A DNA stretch of 26,058 nt from Verrucomicrobiota bacterium (GCA_013289195.1 JABDAI010000017.1:1-26058); one strand, 5' to 3'; shown: positions 1-7,374, numbered from the stretch's first letter. Notes: generated by a model not told the origin, from the letters alone. A program made the numbers and translations.

Positions 1-1
1 A

Positions 2-346
2 GATACCAGTCTAATCGCGCCCTATGCGAATACAGAATGTATGAATAGATATCTAAAAGAATTATCAAAAGACCTAGCTGATAAAGAAGCATACGTCATA
101 CTAGGAGCAGGTTGGCATCGTTCAGGAGATCTGAAGGTACCCTCAAATATAGAGATTATCTATTTACTGTCTTATTCGCCCGAGCTGAATCCTGTAGAGA
201 GATTTTGGCAATATCTTAAGAATAAAACAATAAAAAATGTGATATTTGAGACTTTAGAAGAGTTGGAGAAATGTATATGCATGTTCTTTCGAAAAGTAAC
301 GCTCGAAGAAACACGATCCATTTGCTCGAATTATTTATCTACTTAA
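2..346 (+). pseudogene. IS630-family transposase, C-terminal fragment cut by window edge
   Basis: This is the C-terminal part of an IS630/Tc1-mariner-type DDE transposase; its reading frame is open to the left edge of the window. The signature is visible as GAGWHRSGDLKVP, then YSPELNPVERFWQYLKNKT, the last part carrying the catalytic Glu, then a tail ending ICSNYLST. The copy at 14653-15760 reads IIMD followed by a stop codon and then AGWH at the second catalytic Asp. This copy reads VILGAGWH, so the Asp appears to be missing, probably by loss of one codon. If so, the enzyme is dead even if the rest lies outside the window. Its sequence differs from the other IS630 copies here, so it is a separate element. 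Confidence 0.85.
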
Positions 347-347
347 A

Positions 348-361
348 TTTGAGATTTGGTA
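348..361 (+). repeat. Right terminal end of the IS630 fragment
   Basis: Just after the transposase stop the sequence reads TTTGAGATTTGGTA. This has the same GG-TA ending as the IS630 element at 14653-15760 (GGGAATTGG-TA). IS630 elements insert at TA, so the element probably ends at the GG and TA is the target. The matching left end lies outside the window. Confidence 0.5.
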
Positions 362-465
362 TAACTCACAGTACATGACAGAAATTTTGAGTTATTGATG
401 CAGATGGAAATAAGTTAATTAAGTTATTATAATTTTTTTGAATGTCTCAGTCACGAGCGCACCTT

Positions 466-481
466 ACGTCGCAAGCGACGT
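466..481. repeat. Perfect palindrome downstream of the 242-aa gene
   Basis: ACGTCGC-AA-GCGACGT gives a 7-bp GC-rich stem. It lies 18 nt beyond the stop codon of the minus-strand gene at 499-1227. It could serve as a transcription terminator, but no T-run follows on the minus strand, so this is uncertain. Confidence 0.4.
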
Positions 482-498
482 CGTATTCAACTGCAAGA

Positions 499-1227
499 TT
501 AAATTTTTTGTAACCTTTGTTTCAGTTCTATTTGAACGAGAGGATCTCCTCCAACTAGTTTTTCTAGAAAATAGCGCATCTCTTCGTTGCTGAGGGTATT
601 AATATCGAGTTTTTGAGGTTTTACTGATTCACTTTTTGAAGAAATAGCATTTAGCATCTCTTCAGGAATTTCAAAAAATTCTGCAAATTGCGATAGCTCT
701 GGTGATAATTCTTGTAAATTGGCAAGTATCGGTAATTTGATATTGTCTAAACCATCAACTGTAAAGTGAGCAAGCCAAGCAAGATATAAACATCGGTAGT
801 CTTTCATCAAGATATCTTTTCTTAAAGTAGATAGATTTGAAAGAAGAGTAGCAACCTCATCCTCGTTTACCCAACCGAATCCTTCTTCATTCTCATAGTA
901 CAGACTTAAAATTAGTGAATCGTTTATTTCTTCAATTTCTATGATTTGATCGAGCTCATAGGCCATTAGATCTTTTACGTCCACCAAATGCTTCGGTAAT
1001 CTAAAACTCAATTGTTTTGATCCCCAATTTGCTAAATACAGCATTGCGTCAAAGTATGATCCCAGTATGTTTTCTGGTTCTCCTCGGAAGTTACCAAAAT
1101 GATAGACAAAAATTGCTTGATTTCTGTTTACTTTGACTCTGCTTGAAAGTTTTTTAATTTCTTGGATGTCTTGGAAGCTTAATTGACCATCAAGTTTTTG
1201 AAATTCATAATATTGAAATTCACTCAT
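499..1227 (-). CDS. Conserved hypothetical protein, possibly C-terminally shortened
   Basis: The 242-residue protein begins MSEFQYYEFQKLD. It carries the pattern YYEF..LD..L, LSSR, VYHFGNFRGEP, YFDAMLYLANWG and LSFRLPKHL, which I recognise from a widespread family of uncharacterised bacterial proteins. No catalytic motif, signal peptide or membrane segment is visible. Members I recall are longer, so this copy may have lost its C-terminus; the nearby IS630 fragment would fit that. The start at 1227 is an ATG preceded by a weak purine-rich GCGGAAA. The gene stands alone on the minus strand, and its function is unknown. Confidence 0.75.
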   Translation of the reverse strand: MSEFQYYEFQKLDGQLSFQDIQEIKKLSSRVKVNRNQAIFVYHFGNFRGEPENILGSYFDAMLYLANWGSKQLSFRLPKHLVDVKDLMAYELDQIIEIEEINDSLILSLYYENEEGFGWVNEDEVATLLSNLSTLRKDILMKDYRCLYLAWLAHFTVDGLDNIKLPILANLQELSPELSQFAEFFEIPEEMLNAISSKSESVKPQKLDINTLSNEEMRYFLEKLVGGDPLVQIELKQRLQKI

Positions 1228-1477
1228 AGTTTCCGCAGTTTATTTTGTCGAAGGCTTGTGTCAATTGCATAATCATTTTTTGATTAAAAATCGTAACTCT
1301 CTAGGTGTTATTGAGCAAAAACCAGTGCAGTCGCTTCAAAAAGATTTTGCCCTTGTTTTAAAAGTGTGGAATAATAACCCCGTATCTTACAAAAAATTTC
1401 CGTTCCTTTTTAGTTTTTGTTTTTTTATCGGATTTGTCAGATTAAGTCTAGCTTATTACACTATAACCGAATTACTC

Positions 1478-1627
1478 ATGGAACTTAAAAAACTCCGATG
1501 CTTTGAACGAACGAATAAGCAACCGGCATTTCTCAGTGAAATTTCAAAAAAACAACGAGATATTTTCACCAAGCTCAATATACCCCTCCCTAATGCCTCC
1601 TCGTTATTAACTAATCCGGGAATTTAG
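1478..1627 (+). pseudogene. Possible transposase C-terminal remnant (IS1634/IS4-like)
   Basis: An open frame runs from 1256 to 1627, but only the last 49 residues look like protein: MELKKLRCFERTNKQ, then SKKQRDIFTKLNIPLP. The pattern of a short helix, a Gln-rich break and a helix ending in 'Q..IF..L.I..P' resembles the C-terminus of IS1634/IS4-type transposases. No catalytic DDE part is present. The upstream part of the frame is rich in Phe and Lys codons and looks like chance translation of AT-rich DNA. It overlaps the end of the minus-strand AbiEii remnant by 17 nt. The assignment rests on pattern memory and is weak. Confidence 0.3.
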
Positions 1628-1796
1628 GTTTAAACGAGATAAGGAAATGTCTTTCGTTTTTTGTGAAACTTGAAGCGATTAATTCAATAAATGTTTCTCT
1701 AACCTCTATGAGTTCATCATAAGTTACATCTTCTTCCATCATTCCGGCAAATCCTTTTTGCAACAATTCTGCTATATCCAATCTATGGTGTACCAC
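1611..1796 (-). pseudogene. AbiEii-type nucleotidyltransferase toxin, C-terminal remnant
   Basis: The 61 residues (HHRLDIAELLQKGFAGM, then TYDELIEVRETF, then ERHFLISFKPKFPD) match the usual end of AbiEii/AbiGii nucleotidyltransferase toxins, with its 'TY.E..EVR' and 'ER.FL.SFK...PD' patterns. The catalytic nucleotidyltransferase core, normally well over 150 residues upstream, is absent. The frame opens with a GTG directly after, and in phase with, the TAG stop of the ATPase gene at 1806-3050. This is what remains of the 3' end of an abiE operon whose 5' end survives at 3099-3266. Confidence 0.65.
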
Positions 1797-1805
1797 TATA
1801 GTACC

Positions 1806-3050
1806 CTAACTCCAAAGTGCACTCAATGGCACAGCATATAAATCTTCTTCAAAAGCAACCACATCTTTCCCTCGATACAATATTACTCCAGCACAAAACT
1901 TTTTCCCTACTTCAGCCTTCAAAATCCTTAATCCCTTAAAGTCATCTGTTTTTAAACTTTCGCTTGCTTTAACTTCTATTCCAGCTACTTCACCCGAAGG
2001 TTTTTCTATAACAAAATCAACTTCCTTCCCATCCTGCGTTCTAAAATGATAAAGATCTAAGCGCTTATCTGAAAAACTCAGTAACTTCTTCAATTCTGTT
2101 GCCACAAAATTTTCTAAAACATGCCCAAACAATTTTGAATCTACTACAGGCAATGTCTCTAGATGTATTCCTAGAAGATGACACATCAGAAGAGTATCTC
2201 CAATATACCCTTTTGGCGATTTTACCAAACGCTTTCCTAGATTTCTCGACCACGGTTCTATGTCAAATACCAAAAACATTAATTTTAATATATTTCTATA
2301 GGTCTTAGTTGTTACCGAATTTAGCTGTAGTTCTCTTCCAATTTCTGACTCATTGATTAAATTTCCTACGCGTGACGCCAACACCTTAAACAATTGGGGA
2401 ATTATTGCTATCTTTTCTAGTTGTGCTAATGCGCGTACATCTCTCTGCAACAAGGTTGTCAAGTAACCATTAAACCATATTTCTCGTGTGTCATAATGCT
2501 GCCCGCTTATTTCAGGAAAAGTGGCTTTTCGCATAACATCTAAAATATCTATGTCCATTTCTCTATTTTTCTGGAATTTTTTCTCAAACAGGTTGTCTAT
2601 AAACTTTCCCTCACTTCCGATAATTTCACTTCCAGAAAAAGGGTACAATGTTATTGGCACCATTCTCCCTACGAGTGGATCTGACATTTTTGGTAGTCCC
2701 ATAATATTTGCTGACCCAGTTAACAAATATTTCCCCGATACTTTCCCCTTGTTCTCAAAACGCATATCATCGACTAAAGTTTTCAATACCCTGAAAATTT
2801 CGGGAACTAACTGTACTTCATCAATGACCACAGATTTTTTCATAGCACGCAAAAACGCATCAGGTGCTGAAGCAGCTGCATACATTTGAGTTGGATTGTC
2901 AAAGGTAATATATTCTGCATCAATTTGCCCGCTTTCTATCAAAGATAATACCAATGTACTTTTACCTGATTGTCGCATCCCATTTAGATATACTATTGGG
3001 CTTACTTCTAAGGACTGCTTTAATTTTTTTACTAATTGACGTTTTTTCAT
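1806..3050 (-). CDS. AAA family ATPase with DUF4143 C-terminal domain
   Basis: This 414-residue protein (from the ATG at 3050) is a stand-alone AAA ATPase of the large DUF4143 family common in bacteria and archaea. The Walker A motif GMRQSGKST lies at about residues 24-32. Walker B (VVIDEVQ) is near 74-80 and a sensor-like LLTGSAN follows. The C-terminal DUF4143 part holds KEVDFVIEKPSG and IEVKAS, which resemble a degenerate restriction-endonuclease-like fold. The cellular role is not established; such genes are often found among mobile and toxin genes. The frame extends 15 codons further upstream, but MKKRQLVKK is the usual start of the family. It sits exactly between two halves of an AbiE operon, so it appears to have arrived by recombination. 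Confidence 0.88.
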   Translation of the reverse strand: MKKRQLVKKLKQSLEVSPIVYLNGMRQSGKSTLVLSLIESGQIDAEYITFDNPTQMYAAASAPDAFLRAMKKSVVIDEVQLVPEIFRVLKTLVDDMRFENKGKVSGKYLLTGSANIMGLPKMSDPLVGRMVPITLYPFSGSEIIGSEGKFIDNLFEKKFQKNREMDIDILDVMRKATFPEISGQHYDTREIWFNGYLTTLLQRDVRALAQLEKIAIIPQLFKVLASRVGNLINESEIGRELQLNSVTTKTYRNILKLMFLVFDIEPWSRNLGKRLVKSPKGYIGDTLLMCHLLGIHLETLPVVDSKLFGHVLENFVATELKKLLSFSDKRLDLYHFRTQDGKEVDFVIEKPSGEVAGIEVKASESLKTDDFKGLRILKAEVGKKFCAGVILYRGKDVVAFEEDLYAVPLSALWS

Positions 3051-3065
3051 CGTTCTTAAGAACTT

Positions 3066-3110
3066 AAAGGTAAGCTTTAAATTTATTAAAGGCAAGCTTT
3101 AAAATTTATT
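3066..3110. repeat. Tandem repeat of 22/23 bp at the AbiEi/ATPase junction
   Basis: Two adjacent copies read AAAGG(T/C)AAGCTTTAAA followed by TTTATT, at 3066-3087 and 3088-3110. They differ by one substitution and one extra A. The repeat spans the stop codon of the AbiEi remnant and lies just upstream of the ATPase start, so it may mark the recombination joint. Confidence 0.75.
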
Positions 3111-3266
3111 ACGTTCGGCTTTTATCGGATGGATATTTGGATTAGAGTTGAGAAAAATTCCAAATCCTGCTTTTTGAGCTTGTTTTGATGTAAAATAGCC
3201 ACTTTGCAATTTGGCAACATCGAAAATTTTCTTAAAAATCGGACTTTCTTGCACAAATTTTTTCAT
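3099..3266 (-). pseudogene. AbiEi-type antitoxin, N-terminal remnant (55 aa)
   Basis: A short frame starts at ATG 3266 and ends at TAA 3099. It encodes MKKFVQESPIFKKIFDVAK, then SGYFTSKQAQKAGFG, and stops after 55 residues. The 'GYFT.KQA...G' pattern is the opening of the winged-helix N-terminal domain of AbiEi-family antitoxins (type IV toxin-antitoxin systems). The rest of the wing and the C-terminal domain are missing. Its partner toxin survives only as a 61-residue C-terminus at 1611-1796, beyond the ATPase gene. It is probably non-functional, although the remaining helix-turn-helix might still fold. Confidence 0.6.
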
Positions 3267-3347
3267 GAATAACGTTCAGGAGTTTTACCCGTCAATTTTT
3301 GTTAAGACTGTATTGCCAATAAAATATATAATATATTAATGATCAAT

Positions 3348-3404
3348 AGCTTACAAGATTTGTTATGTCTAGTTTTTAGTGTTTTAGTGGGGTTTTGTTC
3401 AGTA
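3348..3404 (+). repeat. Dispersed repeat, copy A
   Basis: This 57-bp stretch begins AGCTTACAAG, contains TTATGTCTAG and ends TTTTGTTC(A/G)GTA. It aligns without gaps to 5083-5139 and partly to 7375-7408. It lies 16 bp beyond the stop codon of hipA on the minus strand. Its function is unknown; it could be a shared 3' end or a recombination site. Confidence 0.6.
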
Positions 3405-3420
3405 GTTAATCGAATTTAAA

Positions 3421-4683
3421 TCAACTACATCTCCTCATTGTTTCATTACAACGATCGATTATAATTTCACTTATTTTCGACGCAATCGGATCGTCGTGTT
3501 TCATCAATTGGATTTCTGAAGTTAATCTGGAAGCAATTTCGAGTAATTGCTCAAAGACGAGCTTCTTTCCAAGGCCTGCTTGCTCGGATAGTTTTTCAAA
3601 ATGCCTAGGATATACATCCTCAAACAAATTTTTACCACCAATTTTCATTGCCATTTTTTTTGAAAGTTCCGGATAATATGCAGTGCATACAAGATCATAC
3701 ATAGGAGCTAGCACTCGGTGATCTCCATCATATATAAATGAAAAGTTTTTGCCATGAGCATCGTTATTGCCTACAAGGAAATTAAAAATTACAGCTTGAA
3801 GTAACTTTTTAAGATCTACAACTGGCATTGATGATACTTCTCTGATCAAATTAAAACATAATTCAAGACTAGGACCTCCTTCACTTTGATACTTCAATAG
3901 AGGAGAGATATTTAAGGCCTGACAAAAATCTTCCTGGTGCAATCTTTGTAATTTACCATTGTCTCCTAAATTCCGATCATATCGCTTAATTATTAAATAA
4001 TCTACTTTATCTACTTTGTCGGTTGCTACTTCTGCAGATGATATGCCAACAGCCGCCGCAAGCTTCATGCAAAAAGCTTCATTCATGACAATATCTTTAA
4101 AACGGTCTATCGCAGGTTTTAAAATATGACTGCTGGGAGCTCCTCCTAATGGCAAGAATATTTCTTCATTTTGAATCATCACCGGTAGTTTATCTTGTGC
4201 TCCTGCTAATGAAAGTCTTATGGCTTTGTTTCCTGCCAGTAAAGGCCTCTTTGGAAGTTCTAATAAAATGTCTTTCAAATCACTTTTATCTATCTTATGA
4301 TAATCATAATCTAAATCCTTTCGTACACTCCCTGCAGGTAAAAAACTAATTGCGCCAGCGCATTCTCCTCCTATGAGCTCCAGTAATTTAAAATCATTTT
4401 TAGCACTAATCCCTAAATTCTTTGCAATAATCTTCCTTTTCTCATCTTCAGGAAGAATGCCAGAAAAAAAACCTACGCATTGAGCAGGAGAAAAAGTTTC
4501 TGACATTAAGGGTAATGAGTGCGAAATTGAAACAGCATCAGAATGAGATAAATATTCTTTTGAATACTCGAAATATATCCTTCCAGAAACATCTTGGAGA
4601 AGTTCACCAACAATATTTCGGTGAAGAAAAACTTCTAACTTTTTAATGATCTTCGATGGGCTATCTAATTCTTTATTTTGCAT
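3421..4683 (-). CDS. hipA: HipA family serine/threonine kinase toxin
   Basis: HipA kinases halt growth by phosphorylating targets; E. coli HipA modifies glutamyl-tRNA synthetase. The 420-residue protein keeps the family landmarks: an N-terminal subdomain-1 region with LPEDEKR (residues 77-83), the serine loop LSLAGAQDKLP (157-167; S158 aligns with the autophosphorylated serine), ILKP (187-190), IIKRYDR (231-237), the catalytic loop NNDAHGKN (306-313, D308) and the metal-binding APMYDL (326-331, D330). The length is normal and there is no frameshift, so the enzyme is probably active. It overlaps hipB by 11 nt, as expected for translational coupling. The gene lies among decayed AbiE genes, so it is the one toxin-antitoxin pair of this island that still looks complete. 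Confidence 0.93.
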   Translation of the reverse strand: MQNKELDSPSKIIKKLEVFLHRNIVGELLQDVSGRIYFEYSKEYLSHSDAVSISHSLPLMSETFSPAQCVGFFSGILPEDEKRKIIAKNLGISAKNDFKLLELIGGECAGAISFLPAGSVRKDLDYDYHKIDKSDLKDILLELPKRPLLAGNKAIRLSLAGAQDKLPVMIQNEEIFLPLGGAPSSHILKPAIDRFKDIVMNEAFCMKLAAAVGISSAEVATDKVDKVDYLIIKRYDRNLGDNGKLQRLHQEDFCQALNISPLLKYQSEGGPSLELCFNLIREVSSMPVVDLKKLLQAVIFNFLVGNNDAHGKNFSFIYDGDHRVLAPMYDLVCTAYYPELSKKMAMKIGGKNLFEDVYPRHFEKLSEQAGLGKKLVFEQLLEIASRLTSEIQLMKHDDPIASKISEIIIDRCNETMRRCS

Positions 4684-4897
4684 CAGACACAGAGAGTTCG
4701 ATTTTAATGCCTAAAGTTTGAAGGACGGTAAGAATTTTCCCTATCTGGCAAGTGGGCTTACCTTTTTCTATGTCACTAATGAAACGCAATCCTGTATTAG
4801 AGGTCATCGCTAAATCTTTTTGAGTTACTTTTAATTGTCGCCTTCTTGCCTTGATAAAGGCACCGATTTTTACAAAAGAATATCCTTCAATTTTCAT
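4673..4897 (-). CDS. hipB: HipB family antitoxin, XRE-type helix-turn-helix
   Basis: This 74-residue protein is a small Cro/CI-type DNA-binding antitoxin that should bind HipA and repress the operon. The helix-turn-helix spans about residues 10-65: IGAFIKARRRQLKVTQKDLA, then GLRFISDIEKGKPT, which is the classic '.G..(F/T)IS.IE.GK..' recognition pattern. The ATG at 4897 gives the normal HipB length. Its stop overlaps the start of hipA by 11 nt. Two palindromes with a common core flank a plausible promoter immediately upstream, which fits autorepression. Confidence 0.93.
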   Translation of the reverse strand: MKIEGYSFVKIGAFIKARRRQLKVTQKDLAMTSNTGLRFISDIEKGKPTCQIGKILTVLQTLGIKIELSVSDAK

Positions 4898-4900
4898 GAT

Positions 4901-4916
4901 ATTACCGTACGGGAAT
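4901..4916. promoter_or_regulatory. Proximal HipB operator-like palindrome
   Basis: ATTACCGTACGGGAAT contains the perfect CCGTACGG palindrome, and the match extends to ATT/AAT at the ends. It lies 3 bp upstream of the hipB start codon and covers the predicted transcription start. Its core TACCG-NN-CGGGAAT is shared with the distal site at 4941-4974. Confidence 0.6.
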
Positions 4917-4944
4917 TTTTAGAAACAATCAACCAAAAACACAA
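4916..4944 (-). promoter_or_regulatory. Predicted hipBA promoter
   Basis: On the minus strand, TTGTGT (4944-4939) is separated by 17 bp from TAAAAA (4921-4916). The expected start near 4909 leaves a leader of about 12 nt before hipB. The -35 box overlaps the distal palindrome and the start overlaps the proximal one. Confidence 0.5.
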
Positions 4945-4974
4945 TAGATACTACCGATCGGGAATATCTATTGT
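4941..4974. promoter_or_regulatory. Distal HipB operator-like palindrome, 34 bp
   Basis: The perfect 10-bp arms ACAATAGATA and TATCTATTGT enclose CTACCGATCGGGAA, whose centre is the perfect palindrome CCGATCGG. The core differs from the proximal operator only in the two central bases. I infer that this is a HipB binding site. Confidence 0.65.
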
Positions 4975-5009
4975 TCTGGGCAGAGATAATCTGATGTTTT
5001 TAATGAAAG

Positions 5010-5030
5010 TTCATAAAGCCTCTTTATGAA
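5010..5030. terminator. Short perfect hairpin between hipBA and the ATPase/nuclease gene
   Basis: TTCATAAAG-CCT-CTTTATGAA forms a 9-bp stem with a 3-nt loop. On the plus strand it is followed by five A residues; on the minus strand the stem is followed by CTTT only. It lies between the 3' end of the 5154-6845 gene and the hipBA promoter, so it could end transcription on the minus strand before hipBA. It is AU-rich and hence weak. Confidence 0.35.
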
Positions 5031-5082
5031 AAAATAGCATTTCTCTATCTGTCGATTTCCTCGTAAGTCTCTATCCGTAAAC

Positions 5083-5139
5083 AGCTTACAAGAAACCTTA
5101 TGTCTAGGTTTTATTGTTTTGATGAGGATTTGTTCGGTA
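5083..5139 (+). repeat. Dispersed repeat, copy B
   Basis: This is the second copy of the 57-bp repeat, ungapped against 3348-3404 and roughly 80% identical by eye. It lies 14 bp beyond the stop codon of the minus-strand ATPase/nuclease gene, the same position that copy A holds relative to hipA. AAACCT-agacata-AGGTTT within it can form a small stem on the minus strand. Confidence 0.6.
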
Positions 5140-5153
5140 TTTTTCGACTGCGT

Positions 5154-6845
5154 TCAAGTATCGGCCCCACATATAGAAATATTTTCATGCACCAATTCCA
5201 TTTGTTTGCCACAGAAAGCCAATCCTATGGCCAACACAGAGCTAATATTGTGCTGCTTAAAAGTTTCTTTATACTTTCGGTCTTTAATTTGCTTCAAGGC
5301 TTCTTGTGCTTTTTCTAAAAGAAGCTCAATCGTAGCACTTGTTTTAAATTCCAGCAATATTCCTCTTCTTTTTTTATCTTTAGGTATAAACATTACATCG
5401 ACTCGTCCTAATCCGCTTTCTCTATTGGATTGAATAATATAATCATCTTTGAACCCCATCACCAAACCTACTAAAAACATATGAAATACTTCCTCAGGTC
5501 TATTTTTTCCTAAATCAAAGTAGCTTACCGTTCCCATTATATAGTCCGAGAGTTCCTTTTTAAATTCTACTACGTTTCCGTCCATCAAGCTTCTTACAAA
5601 GCGCTTGTAGCTATCTAATGTCATTCCTTGCGAAAACCATTGCGCTATTATTCCTTCATACACCGAACTCACTTCTTTGTTCGGTATTGCCAACTGCGCC
5701 AATGTTTCAAAGCCAGAAACCCTTGAGGATAAAACTTTAAGATACCCCGCATACAATAACAAACTCCATAATGCCTCCTCTCGCTTTTCTATATCAGGAA
5801 ATACTAGATTTTCTGATATAGGTCGCTCAACTATTAGCCCTTGTAATAATTGCTCAAACTGCGTCTTAATTGAAGTATCCGCATTATCCAATAATTTTTT
5901 TATTAAATCGTTACTCGATGTATTGCGCCAATAAGGTTTTAATTCGCCCTTATCAGTTAAACAATTAATAATTGACCAAGGATTATAAAGCGTATACTGA
6001 CCTATCTGATAACCATTATACCATTCTTTTATCGGCTCTATCGAAATTGTTTGCTCGCTATCGCTAATTAATTTCAAGACCTCTTTTTCACTAAATCCAA
6101 AATATTGCCCATATTTTTTTTGTAACACAGAATAAACACGAAAATTATTTAATCCCGAAAATAAGCTTTCTTGAGCAACTCGCGTAATACCCGTTATAAT
6201 AGCTTTTTCCAAACTCTTATTACCCTTAAGTGCTGAACCAAAAAGACCCCTCATTAAACTAACCATATCGGAATAATATTCCTTTAAATACGCTTCTTGA
6301 ATAGGAGTATCATATTCATCGATTAAAATAATCGGCTTTTTCTCAAATTTTCTTTCTAAATACGATGATAATAATTTGATCGAACTCTTTAAATCATCTA
6401 AACTCCCCGCCTTATTAAGCAAAGCCATGTAGGTTACTTTTTCTTCTGGATACAATACATCGCCTTCAAGTAAGTAACGATGCTCTATATATAATTCTTT
6501 TATTAACCCCTCTATTCGCTCAGAAGCTTCTTGAAAATTAGGCTCCTTAACATCTTTAAACGTAATAAATATAGCAGGATATTGATGCTGATGTGTGTTA
6601 CAAAACTCTTCGTCTTTTGTAATTCCTAATCCTTCAAATAAATTCTCATTGCCAAAATAATTATTGCTTAAAAAATAATATAGCATCGATAAATTAAGCG
6701 TCTTTCCAAACCGCCTGGGCCGTGTAATTAATAGAACTTCAGCTCCATTTTGCATGATTTCTTTAATAAACAAGCTTTTATCAACAAACGAATAACCGCC
6801 TTTTCTTACCTTCTGAAAATCATCTATGCCTATAGGAAACTCCAT
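5154..6845 (-). CDS. AAA-ATPase-like / PD-(D/E)XK nuclease family protein
   Basis: This 563-residue protein belongs to the AAA-ATPase_like plus PDDEXK_9 family, which is abundant in host-associated bacteria. The start MEFPIGIDDFQKVR is the family signature. The Walker A variant RPRRFGKTLNLSML is at residues 42-55 and Walker B ILIDEYDTP at about 173-181. The C-terminus has a PD-(D/E)XK-type set, D483 in RVDVMFIP and E499-x-K501 in LLEFK, so nuclease activity is plausible. The biochemical role is not known; the family is thought to be mobile or selfish. The frame continues 11 codons upstream, but the ATG at 6845 gives the canonical N-terminus. The coding frame is complete. Confidence 0.88.
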   Translation of the reverse strand: MEFPIGIDDFQKVRKGGYSFVDKSLFIKEIMQNGAEVLLITRPRRFGKTLNLSMLYYFLSNNYFGNENLFEGLGITKDEEFCNTHQHQYPAIFITFKDVKEPNFQEASERIEGLIKELYIEHRYLLEGDVLYPEEKVTYMALLNKAGSLDDLKSSIKLLSSYLERKFEKKPIILIDEYDTPIQEAYLKEYYSDMVSLMRGLFGSALKGNKSLEKAIITGITRVAQESLFSGLNNFRVYSVLQKKYGQYFGFSEKEVLKLISDSEQTISIEPIKEWYNGYQIGQYTLYNPWSIINCLTDKGELKPYWRNTSSNDLIKKLLDNADTSIKTQFEQLLQGLIVERPISENLVFPDIEKREEALWSLLLYAGYLKVLSSRVSGFETLAQLAIPNKEVSSVYEGIIAQWFSQGMTLDSYKRFVRSLMDGNVVEFKKELSDYIMGTVSYFDLGKNRPEEVFHMFLVGLVMGFKDDYIIQSNRESGLGRVDVMFIPKDKKRRGILLEFKTSATIELLLEKAQEALKQIKDRKYKETFKQHNISSVLAIGLAFCGKQMELVHENISICGADT

Positions 6846-6949
6846 ATATACATCAATTCTCTTTGAATATCTCAACAAGTCAATTAATTTGCATTTAAAC
6901 TTGAACCACTAGCGCCTCATAGGACTTGAAAGGGTTAAGTATAATTATA

Positions 6950-6999
6950 CTGATCCTGTCCTAAAAATGATATATTTTGTCATTTTAGGACAGGATCAG
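6950..6999. repeat. Long hairpin, probable IS-derived palindrome
   Basis: CTGATCCTGTCCTAAAA at 6950-6966 pairs with TTTTAGGACAGGATCAG at 6983-6999, and the arms continue through A and ATGA/TCAT with one bulged A. About 20 bp pair around a 9-nt centre TATATTTTG. It lies about 100 bp upstream of the ATPase/nuclease start. A T-tract does not follow either arm, so a paired terminal repeat of a lost mobile element is more likely than a terminator. Confidence 0.6.
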
Positions 7000-7047
7000 C
7001 TCGTTGGCTTTTTGGTATTTTTATTTTCATTATAGCTTGAACTACAT

Positions 7048-7238
7048 TTAAAGAATCAAGACTTCAAAGCCCAATTTGACATGATTCTTAGGATAATCAT
7101 ATATACCTCTAGCAAGTCTTCTAATTTTGCCTTTTGCGCAAAGTCGTGAAAGTGCTTGGTCGACAGCATCTCGTGATCCAAGATCTAAAAAATCCTTTGA
7201 AGTGAAGACGGAACTATTCTCATAAGAATCTTATTCAT
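7048..7238 (-). pseudogene. AbiEi/DUF6088-type antitoxin remnant, frameshifted and truncated
   Basis: An ATG at 7238 opens MNKILMRIVP; the neighbouring frame then reads SVFTSKDFLDLGSRDAVDQA, then LSRLCAKGKIRRLARGIYDY, then PKNHVKLGFEVLIL and a stop at 7048. 'VFT.KDFLDLGSR.AVDQALSRL..KGKIRRLARG.YDYP' is the winged-helix opening of DUF6088/AbiEi-family antitoxins. The two parts are out of phase, and the C-terminal domain is absent. No partner toxin is seen next to it. It is a second, independent relic of a type IV toxin-antitoxin system in this window. Confidence 0.65.
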
Positions 7239-7374
7239 TACTTTAATTATTTTCTGATTGTTCTATCAGAAAAACTATACGATTTTTCTGACATTTTTGC
7301 AAATATTTTTCCTTCAACTCTTATTGAAGAATAAAAAATTGGAATGGAAATTCCTGCAATCTTCTAATTATCAG

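Noticed and set aside
1256..1477. Upstream part of the plus-strand frame ending at 1627
   Set aside because: AT-driven composition, no motif and no ribosome binding site; only the last 49 residues look like protein.
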